Below are positions 33,838 to 44,837 of a stretch of DNA of 64,000 nt, in pieces. The first letter of the stretch is position 1, and every line of letters begins with the position of its first letter. The notes below the pieces were generated by a model. The model was given only the letters and a program-made list of their open reading frames with translations, did not search any database and had not been told where the DNA came from. The DNA is from Erodium maritimum (taxonomy: Eukaryota; Streptophyta; Magnoliopsida; Geraniales; Geraniaceae). Both the position numbers and the translations under genes were made by a program. The stretch is from the NCBI GenBank assembly GCA_963921825.1, contig OY997592.1, positions 27,879,730-27,943,729 on the forward strand. Direction: 5' to 3'.

Positions 33838-35380
33838 ACGATCCTATATGCATTCACTTATAACTTTCCGCAACCAAACCAGTATTCGCTACTCGTCCCC
33901 TGCGGGAAAAGTAGTAAAGGGGATGAGCGTTCTGCTCACCTCCACAGACACCCGTTCGATTATGGCATACTAGTAAAGCACTAACGACTCACCAATCTAA
34001 CCAGGGCAAACCACTACCTCAAAACCTGATACCAAAACGTCACACTGCTCACGATATCAATACCTCAAATACTCGCTCACGTAAGGTAAACCTCGAATGG
34101 GGATCATATTCTCAACTCCGCAAGCCACTATTTCTCACAACCTCAATACCCTAATTACCCAATCACGTAGAGAAACCTCAAATGGGGATCATGTTCTGAA
34201 CTCCGCAAGCCACTATTGCTCACAACCTCAATACCCCAATTACCCGATCACGTAGGCGAAACCTCAAACGGGGATCATGTTCTCAACTCAGCAAGCCACC
34301 ATTGCTCACAACCTCAATTCCCCAATTACCCGATCACGTAGGGAAACCTCAAACGGGGATCATGTTCTCAACTCAGCAAGCCACTATTGCTCACAACCTC
34401 AATACCCCAATTACCCGATCACGTCGGGAAACCTCAAATAACCCACTCACGTGAAGGAAACCTCAAACCACCCGTTCATGTGAGGGAAACCTCGAACACC
34501 CGTTAACATAGGGGAAACCTAGTTCGTATGGCGCCGCAGCGCATCAACCCTAACCCCTCTCCGTGGTGAGACTCTCACACCGAGGCGATGTATCACTATC
34601 GTAGGTTATTGATGAGTCTCAAACCCAAGACCTCACCCTTTAACACCGAACTTACGACCTCTACAACCAACACAATCATGAACACAGCCACGCAAAACCA
34701 ACACACAAACTGCGCAATCAAGACGGTGGATAAAGGCAGGAAATCACGGAACCGTGACAGACACCGTCACTTGGGGTCACGGAGCCATGACGAAGGTCCA
34801 AAATTCGCCAAAACGCGCTGATCCGTCACAGATCCGTGATAGGGTCCGTGACGCTCGCGCAGGCCTGTTTCACAAATTCGTTTCAGACTTGATCTTTACC
34901 CCTTTTTAACCCTAAAACAGCCTTAAGCGCCACACACACTCGATCACCAATTTATCAAAGACACGCACAGCAATTTACAGAACAATTCAAGTCACCCAAC
35001 CTCAATCACAAGCCCACAAGGCCAACCAATTTTTAAAATTTTCTCCTTTTCATCATAAAATCACATTTTTGACATCACCTAGTTACAACCCGGTCCAGGC
35101 GTCCCCGAACTAAATTGTACCCACTTGATATCAGCACCGTCACGTTCGACTACAGGGGCGCCCCTGAGTCGAGTCGCGACAGCTTAAAAATGTTTCACAC
35201 AGCAGCAAGCAATCATTATGCCAGTATCAGCAATACTGCACATACACACAACAACAAACAGGACTCAGGACACTACGGATCTACACACGGTTTCGACTTG
35301 CGAAACCAACGCACGACGGGACTTTTAATGACTCAACTCTCCCCACCTAATTGACGTACAGTCCGAGGTGTGAAACCTCG
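33838..35380. other. aberrant leader of G3, no gag
   Basis: Between primer-binding site and protease there is no Gag motif. The segment 33890-33990 resembles the LTR block with GTAGGAAAAGCAG and GGGTGAGCG followed by CTCACC, suggesting LTR-derived filler. A tandem array is at 34075-34520. The part 35040-35340 matches the leader of G4 (CACTTGATATCA, CTACGG, CGACGGGACTTTTA). Confidence 0.6.
34075..34520. repeat. tandem repeat, unit about 90 bp, with shorter 3' units
   Basis: Four copies of a unit with GGGGATCATGTTCTCAACTC, CAAGCCACTATTGCTCACAA and TTACCCGATCACGTAGGG, then three short units around CTCACGTGAAGGAAACCTC. Confidence 0.85.
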
Positions 35381-35392
35381 AGCTCTGATACT
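35381..35392 (-). promoter_or_regulatory. primer-binding site of G3, mutated
   Basis: The minus strand reads AGTATCAGAGCT where the intact G4 site reads TGGTATCAGAGC: the second G of TGG is A. The adjacent LTR end is also changed (TATCATGCCCC for TGTCACGCCCC), as expected from cytosine deamination. Confidence 0.7.
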
Positions 35393-35396
35393 AAAC

Positions 35397-37489
35397 TATC
35401 ATGCCCCGAATTCAGTAGGACCGAACCCGGAACGCGAACGGTGAAACAATAAAACAATTTTCAAACATTTTAAATGTAGACCCGACATAGTAAAGACGAC
35501 CTCAAAGAACACAACACAAAAGTGATCAAAGTCACGCAAACCACAACCACAAGCCTCAGCACTTTACCGATAACGCGCCGGAAGGTGCGACACACCTGAC
35601 GGGGACCACAACCACCTGCTCTTTACCGACCGCGCACCGGAGGGTACGACACACCCCTCGGGCATAAATCCAGCCTCAGCACTTTACCAATCACGCGCCG
35701 GAAGGTGCGACACACCTGACTGGGACCACAACCCTCTGCTCTTTACCGACCGCGCATTGGAAGGTACGACACACCTCTCGGGCACAGCTCTAGCCTCAGC
35801 ACTTTACCGATCATGCGCCGGAAGGTACGACACACCTGACGGGGACCACAGCCCTCTGCTCTTTACCGACCACGCACCGGAGGGTACGACACACCCCTCG
35901 GGCATAGCTCAACAGGTATCGCCAGAACGATCACAGTCACAACCAAATAGCACACAATACCCCGCAAAAGAAAGGAAAGAGAATATAACAACACGACTAA
36001 CTACCACTCGACACGTCAGTCAATCAAATACGGGTTCAACTCCCCACAGGCACTCATGGCCACCCACAAACACAAACAATTCAATCAACCTACGGGCACA
36101 ACCAAAAGCCACAAGCACTTCTAATGTTCGATACTTTCACTTATCCTATGACACCACTAAATGTCGACTGCATTTCTATTGTTCGATACGTTCACTTATC
36201 CTACGACACCTCTAGGTATCACATGTATTTCTAATGTTCGTTACGTTCACTGATCCTACGACACCCAAGTGCCACATGCATTTCTACTAGCCGAGATCCA
36301 GCTACTTTTCCCTACCTCGTAACGTTTTCCCAAAAGTCCACGCCCAAGCTCCGGCGTGCTCGCGATCAGTCGCCTAGCCTCCCCTTTCCGCGGTCGGCGG
36401 CACGATCTAACATGAACAAAATTAACATTTTTTAAGTTCGCAGGCAAAGCTGAATTTTAAAGAATTAGACGCCCAAACGCAACCCCGGTAATGCCGATCA
36501 CTCCCAAACTTCCCAATTACTCGACATTGTCAACAACAGGCCCGGAAAGGCCCGATTCGCCCGGCTCGGCGAATCTGCCCGGGATTGAAAAATGCCCTTC
36601 CGGGGCTCCGAAAATTCCCGTTTTCGTTTGTACGATCTTAGAATAATTCAAGGGTTCCAATGCAATCGACGGAATCAATTTCGACTTCCGAGCGATTTAA
36701 TTCGCGTTTAAAGTTTTTAAACCCGAAATTTCCAACTTTCACAATTTAATTTCATAATTCGTTCCGGGTGTGAATTATCGATTCGGGGATCGTCCAAAAC
36801 CACCCGAACATGAAAAACCCGAGGCCCGGGCAAGTGGGCCCCACACGGCCACAATGGAAAATTTTCCTTTTTGCCCAAAACGTTCCTAACGAGCCCCAAA
36901 CCTTAACCATTCATCTTTAAACCAATTCTAACCAAAACCCAACCACATTTGACTCGTTTAAACTCAAACCCTAATTTTCAAACGTACCAAAACGAGAAAA
37001 GATTGGGTTCTCACCGTAGGAAATGACGAGGGGAGTTCGAATCCGCAGCCGTTGAGTCGATCGGTCGGTCGGATCGTCGGGAAATCACCAAACCCTAACA
37101 TTTTCTCTTGCCCTTTCCTTTTTCTCTTTCTCCTTCTTCTCTCTTCTTTCTCTCTCCTTCTTTCCCTTTGTTTTCTTCTCTGTGGCAACACCACCCTTTC
37201 TTTCCTTTTATTTGATTCAAAAACTATCAACCTCTTAATTACAAAACTACCACTTCTTATTTCTTTATTTTAAAAACCAACTACCACCACTTGGGTGACA
37301 AGTGTCTTGTGGGTCCCACCTTTATGAAAAATATCTTTGTAGATATTTTTCTGTCAGATTCGCGAAATTCGGCAGTCTCGGGCCCCGAACGGGCCCATTT
37401 TCCAAGAAATTACGAAATTTCACGTGCTACAAGGAAACGGCCCAACTAAGACCGCTGTACAGGCGGCTAAGCTTTTTGGATCCCAAATG
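35397..37489 (-). repeat. 5' LTR of G3, inner part
   Basis: Matches the 3' LTR but lacks about 390 bp (27984-28368 equivalent). It is interrupted at 37489 by G4 and continues at 44147-44389. The minisatellite is at 35550-35915. Confidence 0.88.
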
Positions 37490-39134
37490 TGTCACGCCCC
37501 AAATTCAGTAGAACCGAACTCGGAATGCGAACGTTTAAAACAATAAAACATTTTCAATCCTTTTAACTAAATCACTTTAAAACCATCAAGTAGTTAATCA
37601 AAATAATTATTTACAACTCAAAAGTACGTCCCAACAAACGGACAAAAAAATACAAGTGTACGTCGCTAGACTCAAAAGTAAACCCGGACTCCCGCTTCTA
37701 GCTCTTCAAGCTTTGGAAGCTCACCTAGTCCATCCTGCGACCAGTACCTGTAGGAAAAGCAGCTAGGGGTGAGCGTTCGCTCACCACCATGGATAACATA
37801 CTGACTACGGCATACTTAGCAGACAATGCCGGTTACACCAACAACAACCCAACTGACACACACAAACTGTTACTTTCCTCAACCGACTCAACACTCGGAC
37901 CTGTAATGTAGACCCGACACAACGATTGCCGACTTCCTCCAAAGACACGACAGATAACCACGCAACACCCAAGATCACTAAGGATCGCACTCCAATTGCT
38001 TAGTAACCCCCACGCCCTTTACCAATCCCTGTCAGGCCAGGCGGTCGACCTGTCGCACTTTTCCCGACACAAAGTCGGATCAGGCTGTCGACCTGTCACC
38101 CCAATCCACGTGGGCCCCACCCGGCCAACCTTGGCCATGGGTGGCTAGGGCATTTTGGGCCCGGCTCACCATGGTGTTGGCCGGCCCTAGCTCCGTCCAG
38201 CCACCCCATGGCCGGCAGCCACCACCCACGGTGGCCGGAGCTCCCCCCGAGCCTCCGGTCACCGGAAAATGCTCATCTCTTCGCTCCAAACACATCCAAC
38301 AAACCCCACACCTCAACTCATCCATATTCAACCAATTTCAAACCAAACCCTAACTTTTAAACTTAGCAAAACGAGAATCGGTTAGGTGCTCACCGTAGAG
38401 AATGTCAATGTGAGCTTGAATCTTCTATCGTTGAGACGATCCAATGGTTTGATGCTCGTGAATAGTGGCAAAACCCTAGCAAGCCTTCTCTTTTTCTCCC
38501 CTTTTCTCTCTTCCTTCTAGCTCCTTTCTCTCTCTAAAAAGTCACCCTTTTCTCCTTTTTTTTGTAAGTGGCCGAACCATCCTATTTGCGTCCCTTTTGT
38601 TTTGTTTTAAAAAGTAACAAATAATACTTAATTACAAAACTAACACTAATGTAGTATTCTCTTGTCTTGTCCAAAAACCTAACACCAGCACATAGTTGAC
38701 ATGTGGCCAAGTTGGTCCCATACCTTTTTGGAAAATATCTACCAGATATTTTCCAATCAGATTCGCGAAATTCGGACGTTTCGGGCCCCGAACGGGCACT
38801 TTTTCCAAGAAATTACGAAACTTGACGGGCTACAAAGAAACGGCTCAAATAAGACCGCTGCGACAACGGATAAGCTTTTTGGATCCAAAACGGTCCTCGA
38901 ATGGACTAAAACGTCGCTCGGTTGACTTTTCCAACGAAAAGTCAACATTTCCCAAATTGGTCAGAAAGTTGCCCTGAGTCCCCCGGAACTCACTTTGGTC
39001 GATATCGTGGTCAATTTAAGTCCGGTATGACCCTCGGGGTCAAATTTAGGTTCATTTAAGTGCATGTATAACAAAATTTAAATTTTCCCGTTTTTCGCAG
39101 ATTTGACTGCCGTTGACTGGGAGTGGTTATTACA
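37490..39134 (-). repeat. 3' LTR of G4, internally deleted
   Basis: 1645 bp. Relative to the 5' LTR it lacks about 1.27 kb (42010-43280 equivalent); the joint lies at a shared CACG. Confidence 0.88.
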
Positions 39135-39151
39135 ATCTACCCCCCTTAAAG
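39135..39151 (-). promoter_or_regulatory. polypurine tract of G4
   Basis: The minus strand reads CTTTAAGGGGGGTAGAT next to the 3' LTR. Confidence 0.75.
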
Positions 39152-39186
39152 GAATTTCGTCCGCGAAATTTAAAAACAGACGTACC

Positions 39187-40656
39187 TCAGGAGTCGAACA
39201 ACGCAGGGTACTTCGCGCGAACCTCTTCCTCGTGCTCCCAAGTCGACTCAGCCCCGTGATGCCTCCACTGCACCCGTACTAGGCGGATAACTCTTCCCTT
39301 TGACGCCTGCTGCCTCTGACCTGGCGCACTGACTGCTGGATACCCAGATCCCTGCTGCTGTCTCGGAACTGGTGCGCTCATGGACGGCTGCGACAACCTC
39401 GACTGTTGACTCTGACGAGGGCGACCCCTGGGTGACTATACTGTACGTGTCTGCTACGGACGCTGCGCTGACGTTGCCCCCAACGGCTCATGATACCTGG
39501 CAATAGTGTGCCCAAACTGGCCGCACCGGTAACACCTGGCCTCGTCGGCTCTCGACCCTGTGTCCATCGGACACTCTCGCCGTATGTGGCCTGTCTGCCC
39601 GCAGCCAAAGCATCTCAGACGTCTCTTTGAAGCAACTGGCCCCACTGATGCTACCGACCCCATCCGTCTCGCTCCGCCCTGTTGAGCCTGTGGCCGGAAG
39701 AACCCCATGGTCCTCTGTCTCCTCGGATCTCGGGACTCGGACGGCCCGGCCACACTGGTTGGCCGCTGTCGAACCTCACGGGTCCTGGCCGCGTCCCGGA
39801 TACCCTGCTCCACTATCGCTGCAGTGTCCATGAGCTCTGAGTACTCCCGCAACCTCAAGGGGAGGACTCGATCCCGAATCACCGGCCTCAGTCCCCCCTC
39901 GAACCGCAGGCAACGGTTCTGCTCTGTCGCCACCATTTCTGGCGCGAATCTCGTCAGGGCCGTGAATCTGGCCTCATATTCTGCCACTGACATCCCATCC
40001 TGCTGTAGGTCCAGGAACTGCCGATGCTGGTCCAACCGAGCCGACTCGGGGAAATACTGTGCCAGAAAGACTGTCTGGAAGATGCCGTAGTCGTGCCCGA
40101 CTCTGTCCCTCACACGCCCCCACCAGTGGTAGGCGATGTCCCTCAGCTGATGAGCTGCAAAGGACACTCTGTGGCGGCCATCCTCGATACCTGATGTGTC
40201 CAGGTCCCGCGAGACCTGCTCCAGGCACCTCTTGGCTACGTCGGGGTTCGGCTCCCCGACAAATGTGGGTATGCCCAGCTTCAGAAAGTCCAGCAGTGTC
40301 CGGGCCGTATGGTCCTCGGCCTGAACGGGCCTCGCTGGGACCGCTGCTGTGTCCAGAGCTGGCGATGCCAACTCTCTACTGGCGATGATCGCCACCAAAC
40401 TCTGCAATGTCCTGGTTAGATCGTCCAGGGCGGTCGTAGTGGGAGGGTCTGCGACCGGCGGGACGCTGGGCGTGCCCGTAGAAGGTCCTGCGTCGCTCCT
40501 CCTGTCCTCTCCGACAGGAGTACCCTGGGCCTCCGCGTACTCAGCGGGCTCAACGGTGGGCACCCGTCCTGGTGTCCCTGCTGACCGTCCCCGCCTGCCT
40601 CGCGCGGGCGCTCGTCCCCGTGTCATGGCTGATCGTCCTCGTCTGCCACGAGCCAC
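39187..40656 (-). pseudogene. gypsy gag with fused pol tail; start codon and read-through lesion
   Basis: The frame encodes about 400 residues of Gag: basic RGRRGRSA start, capsid region (FVGEPNPDVAKRCLEQV to FAPEMVATEQNRCLRFEGG) and two zinc knuckles, CFGCGQTGHIRREC (intact) and CYRCGQFGHTIARY (last C to Y). The position homologous to the G1 start is GTG (40656); the first ATG in frame is 40626. The frame meets TAG at 39456, where CAG would be expected. It then stays open through 39453-39187 and ends in a chromodomain-like tail (IRLVRVQWRHHGAEST) that normally terminates pol. So gag is joined to the last piece of pol with everything between deleted. Confidence 0.85.
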
Positions 40657-41345
40657 GAGTCGCTATCCTCTGCACGGATACACGCAAACGTTCAGTTTGC
40701 GAACTTATATAATGACAACATTCTCAAATACACTAGCGTTCACACGGTCTACGTCTACCCTAACGTACTTATTACTAAAACGTCACACCGCTCACGCTAT
40801 TAATATTTAAATTTATAATAATACGTAAAGGAGAACTCAAATGACCGCACAACGACTCACAGACCAAATCGGGTCACTCAACCTCAATCACAAGCCAACA
40901 CGGCCAAGCAACAACAACACACGCCCATCGGGCCAACCAAAGTCAAAGCACGCCCACAGGGCCAATCCAAATCAAACATTCCCACAGGGCCAACCAATTT
41001 TAAAACTTTCTCCACTTCATTAAAAACCTCATTTCTTGACATCACGTAGTTACAACCCGGTCCAGGCGTCCCCGAACTACATTGTACCCACTTGATATCA
41101 ACACCGTCACGCTCGACCACAGGGGCGCCCCTAAGTCGAGTCGCGACAGCCTAAAAATGTTTCACGCAGCACACACAAACAGTATGCCAGTAATGACCGT
41201 ACTGCACATACACACAAACACAAACAGGACTCACAACACTACGGGTCTACACACGGTTTCCGACTTGCGTACCCAACGCACGACGGGACTTTTACTGACT
41301 CGACTCTCCCACCTAGTTGACGTACAGTCCGAGATGTGAAACCTC
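40657..41345 (-). other. leader of G4
   Basis: Non-coding region between primer-binding site and gag. It matches the outer leader of G3 near 35040-35340. Short CACGCCCACAGGGCCAA-like repeats occur near 40920-41000. Confidence 0.6.
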
Positions 41346-41359
41346 GAGCTCTGATACCA
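41346..41359 (-). promoter_or_regulatory. primer-binding site of G4, tRNA-iMet type
   Basis: The minus strand reads TGGTATCAGAGCTC, three bases from the LTR end. Confidence 0.88.
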
Positions 41360-41362
41360 AGC

Positions 41363-44146
41363 TGTCACGCCCCAAATTCAGTAGAACCGAACTCGAAACG
41401 CGAACGTTTAAAACAATAAAACATTTTCAATCCTTTTAAATAAATCACTTTAAAACCATCAAGTAGTTAATCAAAATAATTATTTACAACTCAAAAGTAC
41501 GTCCCAACAAGCGGACAAAAAAAATACAAGTGTACGTCGCTAGACTCAAAAGTAAACCCGGACTCCCGCTCCTAGCTCTTCAAGGTTCGGAAGCTCACCT
41601 AGTCCTTCCTGCGACCACTACCTGTAGGAAAAGCAGCTAGGGGTGAGCGTTCGCTCACCACCACGGATAACAGACTGACTACGGCATACTTAGCAGACAA
41701 TGCCGGTAACACCAACAACAAGCCGACTGACACACACAAACTGTTACTTTCCTCAACCGACTCAACACTCGGACCCGTAATGTACACCCGACACAACGAT
41801 TGACGACTTCCTCCAAAGACGCGACAGATAACCACGCAACACCCAAGATCACTAAGGATCGCACACCAAACAATATCACAAAGGATCGCACTCCAACTGC
41901 TCAGTAACCCCCACGCCCTTTACCGATCCCTGTAAGGCCAGGCGGTCGACCTGTCGCACTTTTCCCGACACAAAGTCGGATCAGGCTGTCGACCTGTCAC
42001 CCCAATCCACGCACACGCGGCCAGGACCCCTTTCCTCACAGGCGGGCCCCCTACCTCGTCTGGACATGCAGACGCGTGCGATCACAGGACCCCCGTTATT
42101 ATGAAGCGGGCCCCCAACCTCAGGTAACCACAATCACAATCACAAACAAAGTTCAACAAACAACAACAACAACGGTTTGACACTCCACAAGCACTCATGG
42201 CAACCCAAGACACCAACGGTAAAACACTGGTTCGACAACCCCACAGGCACTTAAGGCAACCCAAAACACCAACGGTAGAACACGGGTTCAACAACCCCAC
42301 GGGCACTCAAGGCCACCCAAAACACCAACGGTAGAACACGGGTTCAACAACCCCACGGGCAATCATGGCCACCCAAGACACCAAAAGTAAAGACACGGGC
42401 TCTCATGGCCACCCAAGACACAGCAGTAAAATACGGGCTCTCATGGCAACCCAAGACACAACAGTAAAATACGGGCTCTCATGGCCACCAAAGACACAAA
42501 TTAAACAATCAACCTCCGGGCATAACCAAATGCCTCCAGTAATTCTAATATCGAAAGTTCACTGCTCCTACGACACTACTAAGTGTCACATGCATTTCTA
42601 TTGTTCGATACGTTCCCGTATCATACGACACCACCCGGTGTCGCCTGCCTTTCTAATATTCGATAAACCTACTTAACCCACGACACCCAATTGTCACATG
42701 CATTTCTACTGTTAACTTTCCCTAGTCAGGGCCGAGATCCGGCTACTTTTCCCTACCTCGTATGCCTTCTCCAAAAGCGCACAAACAAGCTCCGGCGTGA
42801 TCTCGATCACTCTCCTAGCTTTCCCTTTCCTCTGTCTGCGGCACGATCTAAAAATAACACAATTTTAAATACTTTTAAGCTTGCAGGCATAAACTGAATA
42901 TTCATAAACTTGACGCCCAAATGTAACCCCGACAATGTCGATCACTCCCAAACTTCCCAAAATTACTCGACATTGTCGATAATGGACCCGGAAAGGCCTG
43001 TTTCGCCCGACATGGCGAATCTGCCCGGGTTTTGAAAACGGCCTTCCGGGGCTCCGAAAATTCCCGTTTTCGTTTCTACGGTCCTAGAATAATTCAAGGG
43101 TTCCTAAGCACTCGACGGAATCAATTTCCGACTTCCGAGTCATTTAATTTGCGTTTAGAGTTTCTAAACCCGTCAATTACAACTTTTACAATTTAATTCC
43201 AAATTTCGATCCGGGTGTAGATTAATGACTCGGGGAACGTCCTAAACCACCCGAACACGAAACCCGTACACCCGAGCACGTGGGCCCCACCCGGCCAACC
43301 TTGGCCGTGGGTGGCTAGGGCATTTTGGGCCCGGCTCACCATGGTTGTGGCTGGCCCTAGCTCCGGCCAGCCACCCCATGGCCGGCCAGCCACCACCCAC
43401 GGTGGCCATAGCTCCCCCCGAGCCTTCTGTCACCGGAAAACGCTCATCTCTTCGCTTCAAACACCTCCAACAAACCCCACACCTCAACTCATCCGTATTC
43501 AACCAATTTCAAACCAAACCCTAACTTTTAAACTTAGAAAAACGAGAATCGGTTAGGTGCTCACCGTAGAGAATGTCGATGTGAGCTTGAATCTTCTATC
43601 GTTGAGACGATCCAATGGTTTGATGCTCGTGAATAGTGGCAAAACCCTAGCAAGCCTTCTCTTTTTCTCCCCTTTTCTCTCTTCCTTCTAGCTCCTTTCT
43701 CTCTCTAAAAAGTCACCCTTTTCTCCTTTTTTTTGTAAGTGGCCGAACCATCCTATTTGCTTCCCTTTTGTTTTGTTTTAAAAAGTAACAAATAATACTT
43801 AATTACAAAACTAACACTAATGTAGTCTTCTCTTGTCTTGTCCAAAAACCTAACACCACCACATAGTTGACATGTGGCCAAGTGGGTCCCACACCTTTTT
43901 GGAAAATATCTGCTAGACATTTTCCAATCAGATTCGCGAAATTCGGACGTTTCGGGCCCCGAACGGGCACTTTTTCCAAGAAATTACGAAAATCCCCGGA
44001 ACTCACTTTGGTCGATATCGGGGACAACTTAAGTCCGGTATGACCCTCGGGGTCAAATTTATGTTCATTTAAGTGTCTGTATAAATTTTTTAAATTTTCC
44101 CGTTTTTCGCAGATTTGATTGGTGTTGACCGGGAGTGGTTATTACA
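41363..44146 (-). repeat. 5' LTR of G4
   Basis: 2784 bp from TGTCACGCCCC to GGTTATTACA. It has a deletion of about 180 bp near 43990 compared with the 3' LTR, and it keeps a minisatellite that the 3' LTR has lost. Confidence 0.88.
42175..42490. repeat. LTR minisatellite, unit about 58 bp
   Basis: About 6 diverged units around CACGGGCACTCAAGGCCACC and CAACCCACG-type joints. It is the reverse complement of the array in the solo LTR at 48515-49215. Confidence 0.8.
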
Positions 44147-44389
44147 ACGGGCCTCGAACGGACCAAAACGTCGCTCGGTTGACTTTTACTGCAAAAAGTC
44201 AACTTTTCCTAAATTGGTCAAAAAGTTGCCCTGAGTCACCCAGAACTCACTTTGGTCCATATCGAGGTCAACTTAAGTCCAATTTGACCCTCGGGGTCAA
44301 TTTTAGGTTCATTTAGGTGTATGTCCAAAATTTTAAATTTTTCCGTTTTTCCGCCGATTGACCGGCGTTGACCAGGAGCGGTCTTTACA
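44147..44389 (-). repeat. 5' LTR of G3, outer part
   Basis: Continuation of the LTR interrupted at 37489, ending GGTCTTTACA next to ATCAG (44390-44394). Confidence 0.9.
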
Positions 44390-44577
44390 ATCAGCACCCC
44401 CGCGCGCGCGTGGTCAACACGCGCACGCTTACTGGTAGAGGCGCGCGCGAAGCGGCCACGTGTCAGCATCGCGCGCGCTCTGCTGACGTCACTTTGACTG
44501 CATCCTGTGGCTTAGATTGGTTTGTAGTTTGCACAATAAGAGTGGTTTTTACTGGATGGCTACCCTATATATATATA

Positions 44578-44837
44578 GGATAACAATCAGGTACAAACTT
44601 GTATCTTTCGTCAGAACGTAGAACTATCAATCTGGGCCCTTGGATCGTAGAATTAATGGCCCAGATTTAATGCATATCTTTTAATATCTTTTTAATTAAT
44701 GCATATCTTGTAATTGATTTCGTAATCAATCACCACCGCCCCCCCTGAATTTCGGTGGCCATCCGATCTGGATAATCCATGGTCCAGATTAGTTCTACGT
44801 TCTGACCCGAAATAGGGTTTGTACTTGATTGTTCCCC
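44578..44837. mobile_element. second TA-flanked MITE, 260 bp
   Basis: Inverted ends read GGATAACAATCAGGTACAAA and GGGGAACAATCAAGTACAAA and continue with GTCAGAACGTAGAACTA. TA repeats flank both sides. It is non-coding and lies 12 bp from the first MITE. Confidence 0.8.

Larger units (their letters stand above)
37490..44146 (-). mobile_element. Ty3/gypsy element G4 (gag present, pol absent), nested in G3 LTR
   Basis: Reverse strand. 5' LTR 44146-41363, primer-binding site 359-346 of 41346-41359, leader, gag (40656-39457), a short pol tail, polypurine tract and 3' LTR 39134-37490. It splits the G3 5' LTR between CCCAAATG and ACGGGCCTCG; the intact order CCCAAACGGGCCTCG is in the G3 3' LTR near 30390. 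The target duplication is imperfect (only ACG is shared). Internal sequence is 2.2 kb: protease, RT, RNase H and integrase are missing. Confidence 0.88.
27912..44389 (-). mobile_element. Ty3/gypsy element G3 (pol present, gag absent)
   Basis: Reverse strand. Order is 5' LTR (44389-44147 plus 37489-35397, split by G4), mutated primer-binding site, an aberrant leader, pol remnant (33837-30640), polypurine tract and 3' LTR (30637-27912). The target duplication ATCAG is at 27907-27911 and 44390-44394, so both outer ends are intact. The C-terminal chromodomain-like segment places it among chromodomain-type gypsy elements. It lacks gag and the integrase core, so it could not move by itself. Confidence 0.88.
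27612..44565. mobile_element. TA-flanked MITE, split by gypsy element G3
   Basis: The two sides (27612-27911 and 44395-44565) are imperfect inverted repeats. Reading inward, both ends start GG, pass an ATC..GTA.AAACCAC block, then TTATTGTGCAAACTAC, AACCAATCT and TGCTGACACGTGG. TA repeats flank both ends. Without G3 the element is about 471 bp. Its centre is rich in the word CTATCAG in both orientations. No coding capacity. Confidence 0.75.
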
